A stretch of 64,000 bases of DNA. It comes from an uncultured Alistipes sp. GTDB lineage: Bacteria; Bacteroidota; Bacteroidia; Bacteroidales; Rikenellaceae. Shown piece after piece: positions 1 through 9,428 of this stretch. The notes beneath the pieces are model-generated. The model was given only the letters and a program-made list of their open reading frames with translations. It searched no databases and was not told the DNA's origin. Made by a program: the position numbers and the translations under genes. Every line of letters starts with the position of its first letter. Position 1 is the stretch's first letter. The stretch spans positions 67,658-131,657 of the forward strand of contig UQUQ01000004.1 in NCBI GenBank assembly GCA_900544265.1. Reading direction: 5' to 3'.

Positions 1-334
1 CGTAGCGGCCGTCGCTCAGGGCGCCGATGCTGTCCGCCAGGCGGAGATTGAAGGCGATATGGCGGTCGACCGAATCGGTCTCGTTGCGGTTCAGGCGGCT
101 CAGCAGCGACGTCGGGTCGAAGATCGACATCGACGCCTTGGCCTCGCGGTCGAGCTCCATGGCGGCGGCGTAGAGCTGCTGCGCGGAGGTTCCCTTCACG
201 TCGGCCACGACGTGCATCGTCGTGCCCAGCATCGCGCCGTCGACGGTCACGTACTCCCCGCGCCCGGCGCAGCCGGCCGCAAGCACCCCGAACAACCCGG
301 CGGCCAGGCCGCGCAAAAGCCTTTTCATTTCCAT
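1..334 (-). CDS. apbE: FAD:protein FMN transferase (ApbE family), 5' part only
   Basis: Only the N-terminal 111 residues are inside the window; the gene runs off the left edge. ApbE proteins transfer FMN from FAD to Thr or Ser residues of flavoproteins such as the Na+-translocating NADH dehydrogenase and Rnf subunits, on the outer face of the inner membrane. The protein starts MEMKRLLRGLAAG and has a lipobox ending in LAAGC at about residue 21. It then shows the family's early motifs: MLGTTMHV, the binding-site start equivalent to MGTTY, and SMSIFDPTSLLSRLN, equivalent to the MSTY..SEISRFN segment. A second in-frame ATG at 328 gives MKRLL and is an equally good start. A Bacteroidetes -7 box lies 20 bp upstream. 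The identification rests on the N-terminus alone. Confidence 0.8.
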   Translation of the reverse strand, partial: MEMKRLLRGLAAGLFGVLAAGCAGRGEYVTVDGAMLGTTMHVVADVKGTSAQQLYAAAMELDREAKASMSIFDPTSLLSRLNRNETDSVDRHIAFNLRLADSIGALSDGRY

Positions 335-354
335 CGTTTTCACTTGTTTAGGCA

Positions 355-362
355 CAAAAATA
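355..362 (-). promoter_or_regulatory. -7 promoter box for apbE
   Basis: On the minus strand this reads TATTTTTG, matching the Bacteroidetes TAnnTTTG box, 20 bp upstream of the apbE ATG. Confidence 0.5.
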
Positions 363-446
363 CGATTTTTCCTCCGCATCCGGTACTTTTCGGCGCAAAA
401 TGCAAATAATTTTTCGGTTTTTCATGCTTCATATGAATTATATTCG

Positions 447-454
447 TAACTTTG
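447..454 (+). promoter_or_regulatory. -7 promoter box for rpsO
   Basis: TAACTTTG, an exact TAnnTTTG match about 72 bp upstream of the rpsO ATG. It leaves a leader of roughly 65 nt. No clear TTTG box is seen at the -33 position. Confidence 0.6.
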
Positions 455-526
455 CCGAACGCTCTGGCGTTATTCACGGTAAGGGGAATGCGTCGTAGAG
501 TGGAACTTAAATAAACTTAACACACA

Positions 527-799
527 ATGGCTTATTTAACAGCTGAGAAAAAGCAGGAGCTTTTCGGTAAGTACGGCAAGTCTAACACGGATACGGGTTC
601 TCCCGAGAGCCAGATTGCCCTGTTTTCCTACCGTATCAACCACCTTACTGAACACCTCAAGAGCAACAAGCACGACTTCGGAACCCAGCGCGCCCTGCTG
701 CGCCTGGTAGGTAAGCGCCGCCAGTTGCTGGAGTACCTCAAGGAGGTCGACATCGAGCGCTACCGCGCGATCATCAAGACGCTGAACCTCCGCAAGTAG
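527..799 (+). CDS. rpsO: 30S ribosomal protein S15
   Basis: A 90-residue protein of the usual S15 length. It binds 16S rRNA helices 20-22 and nucleates assembly of the 30S platform. The family pattern is clear throughout: [30 protein letters not shown] in two halves around the conserved SPE.QIA and LTEHLK segments, then [21 protein letters not shown] residues (here [18 protein letters not shown]) that contact rRNA, and a basic C-terminus. It lies 94 bp upstream of pnp, the classical rpsO-pnp order also seen in proteobacteria. The start is fixed by the family's N-terminus (MAYLTAEKK). Confidence 0.98.
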   Translation: MAYLTAEKKQELFGKYGKSNTDTGSPESQIALFSYRINHLTEHLKSNKHDFGTQRALLRLVGKRRQLLEYLKEVDIERYRAIIKTLNLRK

Positions 800-893
800 T
801 CCGCGAGGAAGAGATGAGGGCAATTCCCGCGAGGGATTGCCTTCATTTTCTAAAAAGATCACAATTGGAACACACTATAGGTTTAAGATTTTT

Positions 894-3119
894 ATGGAAG
901 AAAAGAAGCTGTACAACGCAGTCCGCAAGATCATCACGCTGGCCGACGGTCGCCAGATCGAGATCGAAACGGGCAAACTGGCCAAGCAGGCCGACGGCTC
1001 GGTCGTCGTCAAGATGGGCGACACGATGCTGCTCGGTACCGTCGTGGCCGCCAAGGATGCAAAACCCGACACCGACTTCATGCCCCTCCAGGTGGAGTAC
1101 AAGGAGAAGTACGCCGCCTGCGGCCGCTACCCCGGAGGCTTCATGAAGCGCGAAGGCAAGGCCAACGACTCGGAGATTCTCGTTGCCCGCCTGATCGACC
1201 GCGCCCTGCGCCCCCTGTTCCCCGCAGACTACCACGCCGAAGTCTACGTCACCGTGACGCTCATCTCGGCAGACAAGGATATTCAGCCCGACGCCCTGGC
1301 CGGTCTGGCCGCCTCGGCAGCCCTCGCCGTATCGGACATCCCCTTCGGCGGCCCGATCTCGGAGGTGCGCGTCGCCCGCCGCAACGGCGAGTATGTCATC
1401 AACCCCGCCTTCTCGGAGATGGCCGAGTGCGACCTGGACATCATGGTCGGCGGTACGATCGACAACATCCTCATGGTCGAGGGTGAGATGAAGGAGGTAT
1501 CCGAGGAGGTGATGCTCGGCGCCATCAAGTTCGCGCACGAGGAGATCAAGAAGCACTGCGCCGTACAGATCGAGCTCTCGAAGGAGCTGGGCAAGGATGT
1601 CAAGCGCACCTACTGCCACGAGGTCAACGACGAGGAGCTGCGCCAGACGATCATCCGCGAGCTCTACGACAAGGCCTACGCCATCGCCACGAGCGGCACG
1701 ATGAAGCACGAGCGCGAGGACCTCTTCAACGCCCTCGAGGCCGAGTTCGCCGCCCGCTACACGGAGGAGGAGCTCGTCGAGAAGGCCCCGCTCATCCACA
1801 AGTATTTCCACGACGACGTGCAGAAGAAGGCCATGCGCCGCATGATTCTCGACGAGGGCAAGCGTCTCGACGGCCGCCGCACGGACGAGATCCGTCCGAT
1901 CTGGTGCGAGGTGGGCTACCTGCCCGCCGCCCACGGCTCGGCCATCTTCACGCGCGGCGAAACGCAGGCGCTGGCCACCGTGACCCTCGGTACGAAGCTC
2001 GACGAGAAGGTCAAGGACGAGGTGCTCGTGCAGGGCACCGAGCAGTTCGTGCTCCACTACAACTTCCCGCCCTTCTCGACGGGCGAGGCCAAGGCCGCAC
2101 GCGGCCTCTCGCGCCGCGAGATCGGCCACGGCCACCTCGCATGGCGCGCCCTGAAGCCGATGATCCCGCTGGGCGAGGAGAACCCCTACGCCGTGCGCGT
2201 CGTGTCGGACATCCTCGAGTCGAACGGCTCGTCGTCGATGGCCACGGTCTGCGCCGGAACCCTCGCCCTGATGGACGCCGGCGTGAAGATCAAGAAGCCC
2301 GTGTCGGGTATCGCCATGGGTCTGATCTCCGACTCCGAGAGCGGCAAGTGGGCCGTGCTGTCGGACATCCTCGGCGATGAGGACCACCTCGGCGACATGG
2401 ACTTCAAGGTGACGGGTACGCGCGACGGCATCACCGCCACGCAGATGGATATCAAGGTCGACGGACTCTCCTACGAGGTGCTGGCCGCCGCCCTCGAGCA
2501 GGCCCGCAAGGGACGTCTCTACATCCTCGACAAGATCACCGAGTGCATCGCCGAGCCGCGCGCCGACTACAAGCCCTTCGTACCGCGCATCGTACAGATC
2601 ACCATCCCGCAGGACATGATCGGCGCCGTGATCGGCCCGGGCGGCAAGGTCATCCAGGATATTCAGAAGACCACCAACACGACCATCACCATCACGGAGG
2701 TCGAGAACAAGGGTATCGTCGACATCTTCGGCGTCGACAAGGCCGCGCTCGACGGTGCGTTGAGCCGCATCAAGGCCATCGTCGCCATCCCGGAGGTCGG
2801 GGAGACCTACCACGGCAAGATCCGCTCGATCGTCGCCTTCGGCGCCTTCGTGGAGATCATGCCCGGCAAGGACGCCCTGCTCCACATCTCGGAGATCGAC
2901 TACAAGCGCTTCGAGACCATGGAGGAGACCGGCCTGAAGGAGGGTGACGAGATCGATGTCAAGCTCATCGGCGTCGACCCCAAGACCAACAAGCTCAAGC
3001 TGTCGCGCAAGGCGCTGCTGCCCAAACCCGAAGGCTACGTGGAGCGTGAACGCCGTCCGCGTCCCGAACGGGGCGAGCGCCGCGAACGCCGCGAGCGTCA
3101 CGATCGCAAGGAGGAGTAA
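894..3119 (+). CDS. pnp: Polyribonucleotide nucleotidyltransferase (PNPase)
   Basis: A 741-residue 3'-5' phosphorolytic exoribonuclease that degrades mRNA and can add 3' tails, forming a trimer in the cytoplasm. Order of domains: first RNase PH-like domain (residues about 10-150, including the FMKREGK segment), an all-alpha linker, a second RNase PH-like domain (about 325-560, with [18 protein letters not shown] and [13 protein letters not shown]), a KH domain ([12 protein letters not shown]) and an S1 domain ([30 protein letters not shown]). The tail is very basic ([20 protein letters not shown]). I chose ATG 894 (MEEKKLYN) because it matches the usual PNPase N-terminus; 19 further in-frame codons upstream lack family similarity. 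Only weak promoter-like sequence lies just upstream, so it is probably co-transcribed with rpsO. Confidence 0.97.
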   Translation: MEEKKLYNAVRKIITLADGRQIEIETGKLAKQADGSVVVKMGDTMLLGTVVAAKDAKPDTDFMPLQVEYKEKYAACGRYPGGFMKREGKANDSEILVARLIDRALRPLFPADYHAEVYVTVTLISADKDIQPDALAGLAASAALAVSDIPFGGPISEVRVARRNGEYVINPAFSEMAECDLDIMVGGTIDNILMVEGEMKEVSEEVMLGAIKFAHEEIKKHCAVQIELSKELGKDVKRTYCHEVNDEELRQTIIRELYDKAYAIATSGTMKHEREDLFNALEAEFAARYTEEELVEKAPLIHKYFHDDVQKKAMRRMILDEGKRLDGRRTDEIRPIWCEVGYLPAAHGSAIFTRGETQALATVTLGTKLDEKVKDEVLVQGTEQFVLHYNFPPFSTGEAKAARGLSRREIGHGHLAWRALKPMIPLGEENPYAVRVVSDILESNGSSSMATVCAGTLALMDAGVKIKKPVSGIAMGLISDSESGKWAVLSDILGDEDHLGDMDFKVTGTRDGITATQMDIKVDGLSYEVLAAALEQARKGRLYILDKITECIAEPRADYKPFVPRIVQITIPQDMIGAVIGPGGKVIQDIQKTTNTTITITEVENKGIVDIFGVDKAALDGALSRIKAIVAIPEVGETYHGKIRSIVAFGAFVEIMPGKDALLHISEIDYKRFETMEETGLKEGDEIDVKLIGVDPKTNKLKLSRKALLPKPEGYVERERRPRPERGERRERRERHDRKEE

Positions 3120-3131
3120 AACGGCTGTCTG

Positions 3132-3184
3132 TGTGCAATTTTCGGGCGGAAAAGGCTACGAAATTCCGCCTGGAATTTTGCACA
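3132..3184 (+). terminator. Extended imperfect hairpin after pnp
   Basis: Two nested pairings: TGTGCAA with TTGCACA (3132-3138 and 3178-3184), and GGCGGAA with TTCCGCC (3145-3151 and 3164-3170). There is no clean T-run, so this may be a weak terminator or an mRNA-stabilising structure. It overlaps the -33 region of the next promoter. Confidence 0.45.
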
Positions 3185-3208
3185 ATTAGCAAGAGTTTTC
3201 TATATTTG
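3177..3208 (+). promoter_or_regulatory. Promoter of the OmpA/TPR-like lipoprotein
   Basis: TTTG at 3177-3180, a 20-bp spacer and TATATTTG at 3201-3208: a near-consensus Bacteroidetes sigma-ABfr promoter, leaving a leader of about 90 nt before the ATG at 3308. Confidence 0.75.
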
Positions 3209-3307
3209 CGACGTTCCGGGCGGGGGTGCAGGCCCCGCGGAACCGAACGAACACGAGGCGTTTAGGAAACAAAGGCAAACAACAAATAAACACTTAAAAA
3301 CAAACCT

Positions 3308-5041
3308 ATGAAAAATTTCATGAAATTGAGCATGGTGCTCGTAGTTGCCGCCCTGGCATTCTCGAGTTGCAATTGCTTCAAGAAGATGGCCAAGGAGCGT
3401 GAGGATGTGAAGCTGAGCGTTACTCCCGAGATTCTGACGCTGAACAACGGCATCGTGGCCGCCGACATCAACGTCACCTTCCCCGTCGAGTACTTCAATG
3501 CAAAGGCCGTCATCAAGGTGACGCCCGTCATCGTATTCGAGGGCGGCGAGGTTGCCGGTACGACCAAATACTATCAGGGTTCCAAGGTGGATGACAACTA
3601 TACGGTCGTTGACGCCAAGAACGGCGGCAACTTCACGCAGCACGTGGAGTTCCCCTACGATTCGCGCATGGACAAGAGCGAGCTGCAGCTGCGTGCCGAG
3701 ATCAAGTGCCCGTCGGGCAAGTGCAAGGAGTTCACGCTCGTGAACCTCAACACGGGTGCCGTTCCGACCAAGGAGGAGGCTGCCGTGCTGGCCGGTGACG
3801 ATGCCGAGGCAAAGGCCGCTCTCGCCCGCGAGTTCGGTCTGACGATCGCCTACGGCGTGAACACGCTCCAGAAGGACCTCAAGTACGGCGACCTGATGGA
3901 GGATATGCCCAACAACTACAAGAAGGTAACCACCGAGATCGACAAGACCGAGCTGCTCTACGCGATCAACTCGTCGCGCGTGACGAAGGCCAACGAGAAG
4001 AACGCCGACCTGGGCGCCTTCAAGCAGAACGTGGACGCCAACCTCTCGAACGAGCGCGCCACGCAGAACATCGCCGTGAAGGGCTACGCTTCGCCCGACG
4101 GTCCGGAGAAGTTCAACGACAAGCTCTCGAAGGCCCGCAGCGAGTCGAGCCAGAAGGTCGTAGCCAAGCTGCTCAAGGAGGCCGGTCTGGAGATCGACGC
4201 CGCAGCCTACGGTGAGGACTGGGAAGGCTTCAAGGAGCTGGTCGAGAAGTCCGACATCCAGAACAAGAACGTCATTCTCCAGGTGCTGAGCCGCTACAAC
4301 TCGCCCGCCGAGCGTGAGAAGGAGATCAAGAACATGGCTTCGGTATTCGAGGAGCTGAAGAAGGATATCCTGCCCGCCCTGCGCCGCGCCCAGATCATCA
4401 ACACGACCGACATCCAGGGCAAGACCGACGAGGAGATCATGGCCGCCTACCGCAACGGCGGTGAGCTGACCGTCGAGGAGTACCTCTATGCCGCCGAGAC
4501 GCTGGCTGACGGCGCCGAGGAGCAGGTTGGTATCCTGACCGCCGCCTCGAAGCACTACAACGACGCCCGCGTATGGAACAACCTCGGCGTTGCCCAGACG
4601 AAGGTCGGTGACAAGGCCGCCGCACTCAAGTCGTTCGAGATGGCTGCCAAGAGCGATTCGTCGAAGGAGCTCAACAAGAACCTGATTCTTGCCAACCTCG
4701 CCAACGGCAACACCGCCGAGGCCAAGAAGTATGCCCAGGTAGCCGACGCCGAGGCCAAGGCCGCCATGGCTGCCGCCGAGGGCAACTACAAGGCCGCTGC
4801 AAACGGTCTGGAGGGCTACAACGCCGCCATCGTCGACGTGATGAACAACGACCTGGCTGCCGCCAAGAAGGCCATTGCCAAGGACAACTCGGCCGAGGCC
4901 GACTACCTGCGCGCCGTGATCGCCGCCAAGGAGGGTGACCTGAAGACCGCCGACGCCCAGCTCAAGAGCGCCGTGTCGAAGAACCCCGCACTGGCCGAAA
5001 AGGCTGCCAAGGACGTCAACCTGAAGGCCCTGGCAAAGTAA
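3308..5041 (+). CDS. OmpA-like/TPR envelope lipoprotein
   Basis: A 577-residue predicted lipoprotein: the signal peptide ends in the lipobox-like LAFSSC at residue 21. The N-terminal 170 residues are a beta-rich region with 'VTPEILTLNNGIVAADINVTFP'-type strands (split here for length: VTPEILTLNN, GIVAADINVTFP). A middle segment (about 230-330) carries VKGYASPDG..KFND.LSKAR, the OmpA C-terminal-like motif common in Bacteroidales proteins. The C-terminal third is alanine- and lysine-rich and reads as tetratricopeptide repeats (NNLGVAQTKVGDKAAALKSF). This combination suggests an abundant outer-membrane or periplasmic protein that links envelope and peptidoglycan, but the substrate is not known. 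Very strong codon bias and its own good promoter suggest high expression. It is followed by a strong terminator, so it is monocistronic. Confidence 0.75.
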   Translation: MKNFMKLSMVLVVAALAFSSCNCFKKMAKEREDVKLSVTPEILTLNNGIVAADINVTFPVEYFNAKAVIKVTPVIVFEGGEVAGTTKYYQGSKVDDNYTVVDAKNGGNFTQHVEFPYDSRMDKSELQLRAEIKCPSGKCKEFTLVNLNTGAVPTKEEAAVLAGDDAEAKAALAREFGLTIAYGVNTLQKDLKYGDLMEDMPNNYKKVTTEIDKTELLYAINSSRVTKANEKNADLGAFKQNVDANLSNERATQNIAVKGYASPDGPEKFNDKLSKARSESSQKVVAKLLKEAGLEIDAAAYGEDWEGFKELVEKSDIQNKNVILQVLSRYNSPAEREKEIKNMASVFEELKKDILPALRRAQIINTTDIQGKTDEEIMAAYRNGGELTVEEYLYAAETLADGAEEQVGILTAASKHYNDARVWNNLGVAQTKVGDKAAALKSFEMAAKSDSSKELNKNLILANLANGNTAEAKKYAQVADAEAKAAMAAAEGNYKAAANGLEGYNAAIVDVMNNDLAAAKKAIAKDNSAEADYLRAVIAAKEGDLKTADAQLKSAVSKNPALAEKAAKDVNLKALAK

Positions 5042-5065
5042 TCCGTCCCGCGGAGAGAAAAAAGG

Positions 5066-5094
5066 CCTGACCCTGCCGGTCAGGTCTTTTTTTT
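5066..5094 (+). terminator. Rho-independent terminator
   Basis: Perfect stem CCTGACC / GGTCAGG with a 5-nt loop, followed by TC and a run of eight T. It closes the lipoprotein gene. Confidence 0.9.
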
Positions 5095-5147
5095 GTCCGT
5101 GAAGGGCAAAAAAAGCCGAAGCGGCATGCGAAAACGAATATTTTTCC

Positions 5148-5155
5148 TACTTTTG
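5148..5155 (+). promoter_or_regulatory. -7 promoter box for deoC
   Basis: TACTTTTG, a TAnnTTTG match 21 bp upstream of the deoC ATG; the leader would be short. Confidence 0.6.
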
Positions 5156-5176
5156 TAAAAACAGCCGTTTGAAGTT

Positions 5177-6058
5177 ATGGAATACGCCAATCATCTGAAC
5201 GAGTACGCTCCGGCTTGGAGCGAAGAGCGTGTCGACGAGGAGGTCGCACGTATCCGCCGGGTTGCCCAGGAGCGCAACCACAACAACGAGGTCTACAAAT
5301 TCTGCTATTCGGCCATCGACCTGACGACCCTGTCGTGCAACGACTCGGTCACCTCCGTCACGGAGTTCGCCCGCAAGGCGGCCGAATTCTACGAGAAATA
5401 CCCGCAGATTCCCAACGTGGCGTCGATCTGCGTCTACCCCGCCTTCGTCGAGACCGTAGGGCTGGCCGTCGACGGCACGCCCATGCGCATCACGTCGGTG
5501 GCCGGAGGATTCCCCGCCTCGCAGACCTACCTCGAAGTGAAGGCGCTCGAGGTGGCCATGGCCGTGGAGAACGGAGCCGACGAGGTGGACATCGTCCTCA
5601 ACGTGGGCCGCATGCTCACGGGCGAGTACGACGAGGCGGCCAACGAGGTCGAGGTGATCCGCACGGAGATGGACGAGGACGTGGTGCTGAAGGTCATCAT
5701 CGAGTCGGGCGCCCTGAAGACCCCGGAGCTGATCCGCAAGGCCTCGCTGCTCTCGATGCTCGCCGGTGCCGACTTCGTGAAGACCTCGACGGGCAAGATC
5801 GACGTCGCCGCCACGCCCGAAGCGGCCGTGGTAATGTGCCAGGCCATCCGCGACTACTACGAAAAGACGGGCCGCAAGGTGGGATTCAAGGCCGCAGGCG
5901 GTGTCCGCACGGCCGAGGAGGCGGCGCTCTACTACACGATCGCCGAGGAGATTCTCGGCAAGGAGTGGCTCACGACGGACCTCTTCCGCATCGGCGCCTC
6001 GTCGGCGGCAAACAACATCCTCTCGACCATCGAAGGCCATCCGGTCAAATACTATTGA
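5177..6058 (+). CDS. deoC: Deoxyribose-phosphate aldolase
   Basis: A 293-residue class I aldolase that splits 2-deoxyribose 5-phosphate into glyceraldehyde 3-phosphate and acetaldehyde during deoxynucleoside catabolism. Visible family motifs: NVASICVYPAFV near residue 78, ENGADEVDIVLNVG, ADFVKTSTGK with the Schiff-base lysine, and VGFKAAGGVRT with the second conserved lysine. The protein is of the longer DeoC type with an N-terminal extension of about 40 residues (MEYANHLNEYAPAWSEE). It has its own promoter and is followed by a terminator, so it is a single-gene unit, not part of a deo operon here. Confidence 0.96.
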   Translation: MEYANHLNEYAPAWSEERVDEEVARIRRVAQERNHNNEVYKFCYSAIDLTTLSCNDSVTSVTEFARKAAEFYEKYPQIPNVASICVYPAFVETVGLAVDGTPMRITSVAGGFPASQTYLEVKALEVAMAVENGADEVDIVLNVGRMLTGEYDEAANEVEVIRTEMDEDVVLKVIIESGALKTPELIRKASLLSMLAGADFVKTSTGKIDVAATPEAAVVMCQAIRDYYEKTGRKVGFKAAGGVRTAEEAALYYTIAEEILGKEWLTTDLFRIGASSAANNILSTIEGHPVKYY

Positions 6059-6120
6059 TTCCCGTCAGCTCGGGCCGGCACAAAAGCGGAAGCTCCCGGG
6101 CAGTCGAAAGGCAAAACGAA

Positions 6121-6147
6121 GCGCCCTCCTCGCGGAGGGCGCTTTTT
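6121..6147. terminator. Terminator between convergent deoC and the S41 operon
   Basis: Stem GCGCCCTC / GAGGGCGC with a 6-nt loop and five T on the plus side; an A-rich stretch precedes it, so it may also work for the minus-strand operon. Confidence 0.85.
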
Positions 6148-6196
6148 CGTGCGGAACAGCCAGGCTGAAACGGCCACAAAACCGTACTTGCGGGGA

Positions 6197-6496
6197 CTAC
6201 TCCTTTACCCGAAGCGAGTCGGCCGCAGGCACGCCCTCTCCGGCCAAACCGGCCGGTTCGACGGCGAGGCTCTCCGCAGGCTGCGCCGGAGCAGCACCTG
6301 ACTGCCGGTCCGGACCCGGACCGGTGTTTTCCGATGCGGCAACCGGAGCGGCGACCGGCGCAACAACGGCCGCAGCCGGACCGAAGTCCGCCCCGTCCCG
6401 GATCATCGAACGGTAGTTGTCGTGATGGAGCACCGTCAGCACCAGCAGGGCGAGGATCGCCGCAGCCGCAAGCATGCCGAAAATCTTTTTAATCAT
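6197..6496 (-). CDS. Small single-pass membrane protein, unknown
   Basis: A 99-residue protein with one hydrophobic segment at residues 5-24 (KIFGMLAAAAILALLVLTVL) and a soluble alanine- and proline-rich, low-complexity tail (AAAVVAPVAAPVAASENTG). No family is recognised. Its ATG overlaps the last eight bases of the upstream S41 protease gene, which points to translational coupling and supports it being real. The tail would lie in the periplasm if the N-terminus is cytoplasmic. The GC-rich, repetitive sequence is fast-evolving in appearance, so it may be lineage-specific. It is the last gene of a three-gene minus-strand operon. Confidence 0.6.
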   Translation of the reverse strand: MIKKIFGMLAAAAILALLVLTVLHHDNYRSMIRDGADFGPAAAVVAPVAAPVAASENTGPGPDRQSGAAPAQPAESLAVEPAGLAGEGVPAADSLRVKE

Positions 6497-8135
6497 TGTC
6501 TGAAGTGTCTGAAGCGTTCAAGAGTTCGATGGCCCGCATCACCACGTTGTCCACCGGATAGATATTGGCATAGAAACCGTCGTCCTCGAGCACCGTGTTG
6601 CGGCCGATGTAGGCGCGCAGCTGCGCCTCGATGAGCTTGCGCGAGCGGGCGATGTCGCCGTAGCGCGGCGCCACCCCCTTGCGGGCGGCGTAGCGCACGA
6701 AATCATCGACGAGCGTGCGGTCGCTGTCGAGCAGCCGCTGCAGATCGTCGATCGTCCGCACGGCATTCAGCGCGTCGCGGTGCGCATCGGCATACTCGAT
6801 CGTATAGCGGTAGAGGATGTTGCGGCCCGCCACCTCGACAAAATACTTCGTCACGTCGGTCGTGTCGACCGGGACGAAGAGGTCGGGCATGATGCCGCCC
6901 CCGCCGTAGACCACCTTGCCGCCGGGCGTCACGCGCTTGAGCGAATCGGCGAAATGGATGCTGTCGGCCGTGAACCACTCGTTGTTCTCGTAGCGGTGCC
7001 AGAGGTCCTCCTCGTAACTCTCCTCGTCACCGATCGTATAGGGCTTCTGGATCGAACGGCCCGTGGGCGTATAATAGCGTGCCGTCGTCAGCCGCAGGGC
7101 CGACCCGTCGCTGTAGGGGATCTGACGCTGCACGAGCCCCTTGCCGAAGGAGCGGCGGCCGACGATCGTGCCGCGGTCGTTGTCCTGCAGGGCGCCGGCC
7201 AGAATCTCACTCGACGAGGCGCTGCCCTCGTCGATGAGCACCGCCACGTCCATCTCCTGCGCCGTGCCGCGGCCGTCGGCGTATTCGCGCACCTGCTTGT
7301 GGTGGCGGTCCTCGGTGTAGACGATCAGCTGCCCCTCATGCAGGAACTCGTTGGCCACGAGGATCGCCTGGTCGAGGTAGCCGCCCGAGTTGCCGCGCAG
7401 GTCGAAGATCAGCCGGTCGACCCCCTCGGCCCGCAGCTTCGCCAGGGCCTGCAACAGCTCCTGGTGGGTCGTCCGCGCGAACTGTCCCAGCTTGATGTAG
7501 CCCGTCGTGCCGCTGATGCGGAAGGCCGACTCGATGCTGCGGATCGGAATGACGCCCCGCACGACCTCCACCTCGACCAGATCGGGGATGTGCTGCCGTC
7601 CGAGGCCCAGCCGCACGGTCGATCCGCGCGGTCCGCGCAGCCGCTTGACAATCTCGTTCTGCGGAATGCGGCGGCCCGCCACGAGCGAGTCGTCGATCTC
7701 GATGATGCGGTCCCCGGCCTTGATGCCGGCCTTGTCGCTCGGCCCCTGTGGGATGACGTTGAGCACGATGACCGTATCGGTGGCCATGTTGAAGACCACG
7801 CCGATGCCGTCGAACTCTCCTTCGAGGGGTTCGTTCAGCGCCTGCATCTCCGAGGCGGGGATATAGACCGAATGGGGGTCGAGCTCGCGGACCAGCAGCG
7901 GAATGACATGCTCGGCGAGCGAGTCCATCGACACGGAGTCGACGTACTGATTCTCGATGAGCGAAAGCGTATAGGTCAGTTTGTTCGTCGGCAGCGTCAG
8001 ACGGCTGATCATGCTCTTGAGCTGCGACGTCGTGCTGTTGCGGCCCAGATACTGCCCCAGCAGCAGGCCGGCGACTACGCCAGCGGCCAGCAGCAGGGGA
8101 AAAAGTACCGTGTGTTTGGAATTTCTGTACATCAC
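6489..8135 (-). CDS. S41 family C-terminal processing protease
   Basis: A 548-residue periplasmic serine protease of the Prc/CtpA type. An N-terminal hydrophobic anchor (LFPLLLAAGVVAGLLLGQYL) is followed by a helical segment, a PDZ domain (about 95-180: GIGVVFNM, GIKAGDRIIEIDD), and the tail-specific protease domain. The catalytic Ser lies in DEGSASSSEILAGALQD and the catalytic Lys in RRSFGKGLVQ, four turns downstream, matching the Ser-Lys dyad of the family. The region after the protease domain (about 150 residues) is typical of Bacteroidetes members. The upstream DUF3078 gene overlaps its ATG by four bases, so the pair is co-translated. Likely role: trimming of C-termini of envelope proteins. 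Confidence 0.93.
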   Translation of the reverse strand: MMYRNSKHTVLFPLLLAAGVVAGLLLGQYLGRNSTTSQLKSMISRLTLPTNKLTYTLSLIENQYVDSVSMDSLAEHVIPLLVRELDPHSVYIPASEMQALNEPLEGEFDGIGVVFNMATDTVIVLNVIPQGPSDKAGIKAGDRIIEIDDSLVAGRRIPQNEIVKRLRGPRGSTVRLGLGRQHIPDLVEVEVVRGVIPIRSIESAFRISGTTGYIKLGQFARTTHQELLQALAKLRAEGVDRLIFDLRGNSGGYLDQAILVANEFLHEGQLIVYTEDRHHKQVREYADGRGTAQEMDVAVLIDEGSASSSEILAGALQDNDRGTIVGRRSFGKGLVQRQIPYSDGSALRLTTARYYTPTGRSIQKPYTIGDEESYEEDLWHRYENNEWFTADSIHFADSLKRVTPGGKVVYGGGGIMPDLFVPVDTTDVTKYFVEVAGRNILYRYTIEYADAHRDALNAVRTIDDLQRLLDSDRTLVDDFVRYAARKGVAPRYGDIARSRKLIEAQLRAYIGRNTVLEDDGFYANIYPVDNVVMRAIELLNASDTSDND

Positions 8136-9325
8136 TTGTTCTTGAAGGTATACGAAAGCCCGACGCTGAGCAGCGTGCGGGTCTGCACGTCGACGTTCTG
8201 CGCCCGGTTGTAGTAGAGCTCGAAACTCAACGTCGTCGAGATGTATTTTGTTGCCTTGATGTCGATCGTATTCGACCAGCGGACCGTCGGGTGCACCGGA
8301 AGATTCGGCTTCGGAGGCCGCACCGTCCCCGAGTCGGCCGTCCAGTTGTTGTAGGCGTCGAGCTGCTTCTTGTACTCCGAGTAGTCGCTGACCTTGTTTT
8401 TCAGTCCGATGTTCGTGATCCAGCCGAGGAACGAGTAGAGGCTCGTGCGGTAGCGCAGGAACCCGTTCTTGCCGAACGAGCGGTCGAAGTCGACCTGTAT
8501 GGACGAGCCGCCCTCGTATTTCGAGGTCTCATTCTCCGACGCCAGGCCGTAGGCCTGCCAGCCGGGTTTGCTGTCCCAGACATTCTCGCGCACGAGGCGG
8601 TCCTCGACGAAGACGGCGCTCAGGGCGATCGGCGAGAGGTTGACCGACAGCGGCAGCTTCTCCCTGGGGCACTTGTAGGTGATACCGAACGACGCGTCGA
8701 GATAACCCGGTGCCATGAACGAACTCTTGCGGTCGGTCTCGGTCTGCTGCGTGCGCGAGATGTAGCCATTGACGAACTGGCTGCGGAAGTTGATGATCGA
8801 ACCGTAGGACCAGTTCTTCGACATCTTGAACGACGGGGCCACCGAAATGACGAACTCGTCCTGGTTCTTGAACCACACGCCGTTGCTCTCGGTATGCGTC
8901 CTGCCCTCGTCGTCGGTCGTCGTGGTCTCGACCTTCATGCGGTTGTAGCCGAACGAGGCGCTGACCTTGGTCTCGACCGAAAAGAGGTTCTTCGTGAAGA
9001 CGTGCCGCAGGTTGAAGGTCGCCATCAGCGCAATAGCATTGTCACCGCCCGAGACCTTGATCCACGGATCGTTGTACGAGGAGAGCGAACCCTGGAGCCC
9101 GCCGCCGATCTCGAGGTAGTTGCGCTCGCGGCGGATGGCGGCCCGCTCGGCCCGGTAGCGGGCCAGGCTGAAGTAGTCGACATCGACCGGCGTGGATTTC
9201 ATCCGGTCGCGGAAGTGGATGCTCTCCTGCGGCGCCTCGACCTCGTCGATGGAGATCTGCGCGGCGGCGGGCAGCGTGGCCGCCAGGGCGGAGATCAGGA
9301 CGAGGAGCGCATAAAATCGTTTCAT
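8132..9325 (-). CDS. DUF3078 outer-membrane beta-barrel-like protein
   Basis: A 397-residue protein with a cleavable signal peptide ([22 protein letters not shown] / Q) and repeated amphipathic beta strands ending in an aromatic residue, finishing with [13 protein letters not shown], a typical outer-membrane C-terminal strand. The overall pattern ([18 protein letters not shown] near residue 72, [17 protein letters not shown], then [21 protein letters not shown] strands) fits the Bacteroidetes DUF3078 family, whose function is not established. It is the first gene of an operon with the S41 protease. A -7 box lies about 40 bp upstream. Confidence 0.8.
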   Translation of the reverse strand: MKRFYALLVLISALAATLPAAAQISIDEVEAPQESIHFRDRMKSTPVDVDYFSLARYRAERAAIRRERNYLEIGGGLQGSLSSYNDPWIKVSGGDNAIALMATFNLRHVFTKNLFSVETKVSASFGYNRMKVETTTTDDEGRTHTESNGVWFKNQDEFVISVAPSFKMSKNWSYGSIINFRSQFVNGYISRTQQTETDRKSSFMAPGYLDASFGITYKCPREKLPLSVNLSPIALSAVFVEDRLVRENVWDSKPGWQAYGLASENETSKYEGGSSIQVDFDRSFGKNGFLRYRTSLYSFLGWITNIGLKNKVSDYSEYKKQLDAYNNWTADSGTVRPPKPNLPVHPTVRWSNTIDIKATKYISTTLSFELYYNRAQNVDVQTRTLLSVGLSYTFKNK

Positions 9326-9364
9326 TGCGAAGAGTTTACGATTGACGATGAATCACGGCAGCCA

Positions 9365-9372
9365 CAAATTTA
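9365..9372 (-). promoter_or_regulatory. -7 promoter box for the DUF3078-S41 operon
   Basis: Minus strand TAAATTTG, a TAnnTTTG match 39 bp upstream of the DUF3078 ATG, back to back with the nfo promoter. Confidence 0.5.
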
Positions 9373-9393
9373 TGAATTTATTTACAAAATCGT

Positions 9394-9401
9394 TAACTTT
9401 G
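9394..9401 (+). promoter_or_regulatory. -7 promoter box for nfo
   Basis: TAACTTTG, an exact TAnnTTTG match 27 bp upstream of the nfo ATG at 9429. Its position rules out the upstream in-frame start near 9342. Confidence 0.6.
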
Positions 9402-9428
9402 TCCGAAGATAAATCCGCTTTCACCCCT

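Noticed and set aside
843..3101. A long minus-strand open frame opposite pnp
   Set aside because: It mirrors a certain PNPase gene and has no promoter or protein-like composition.
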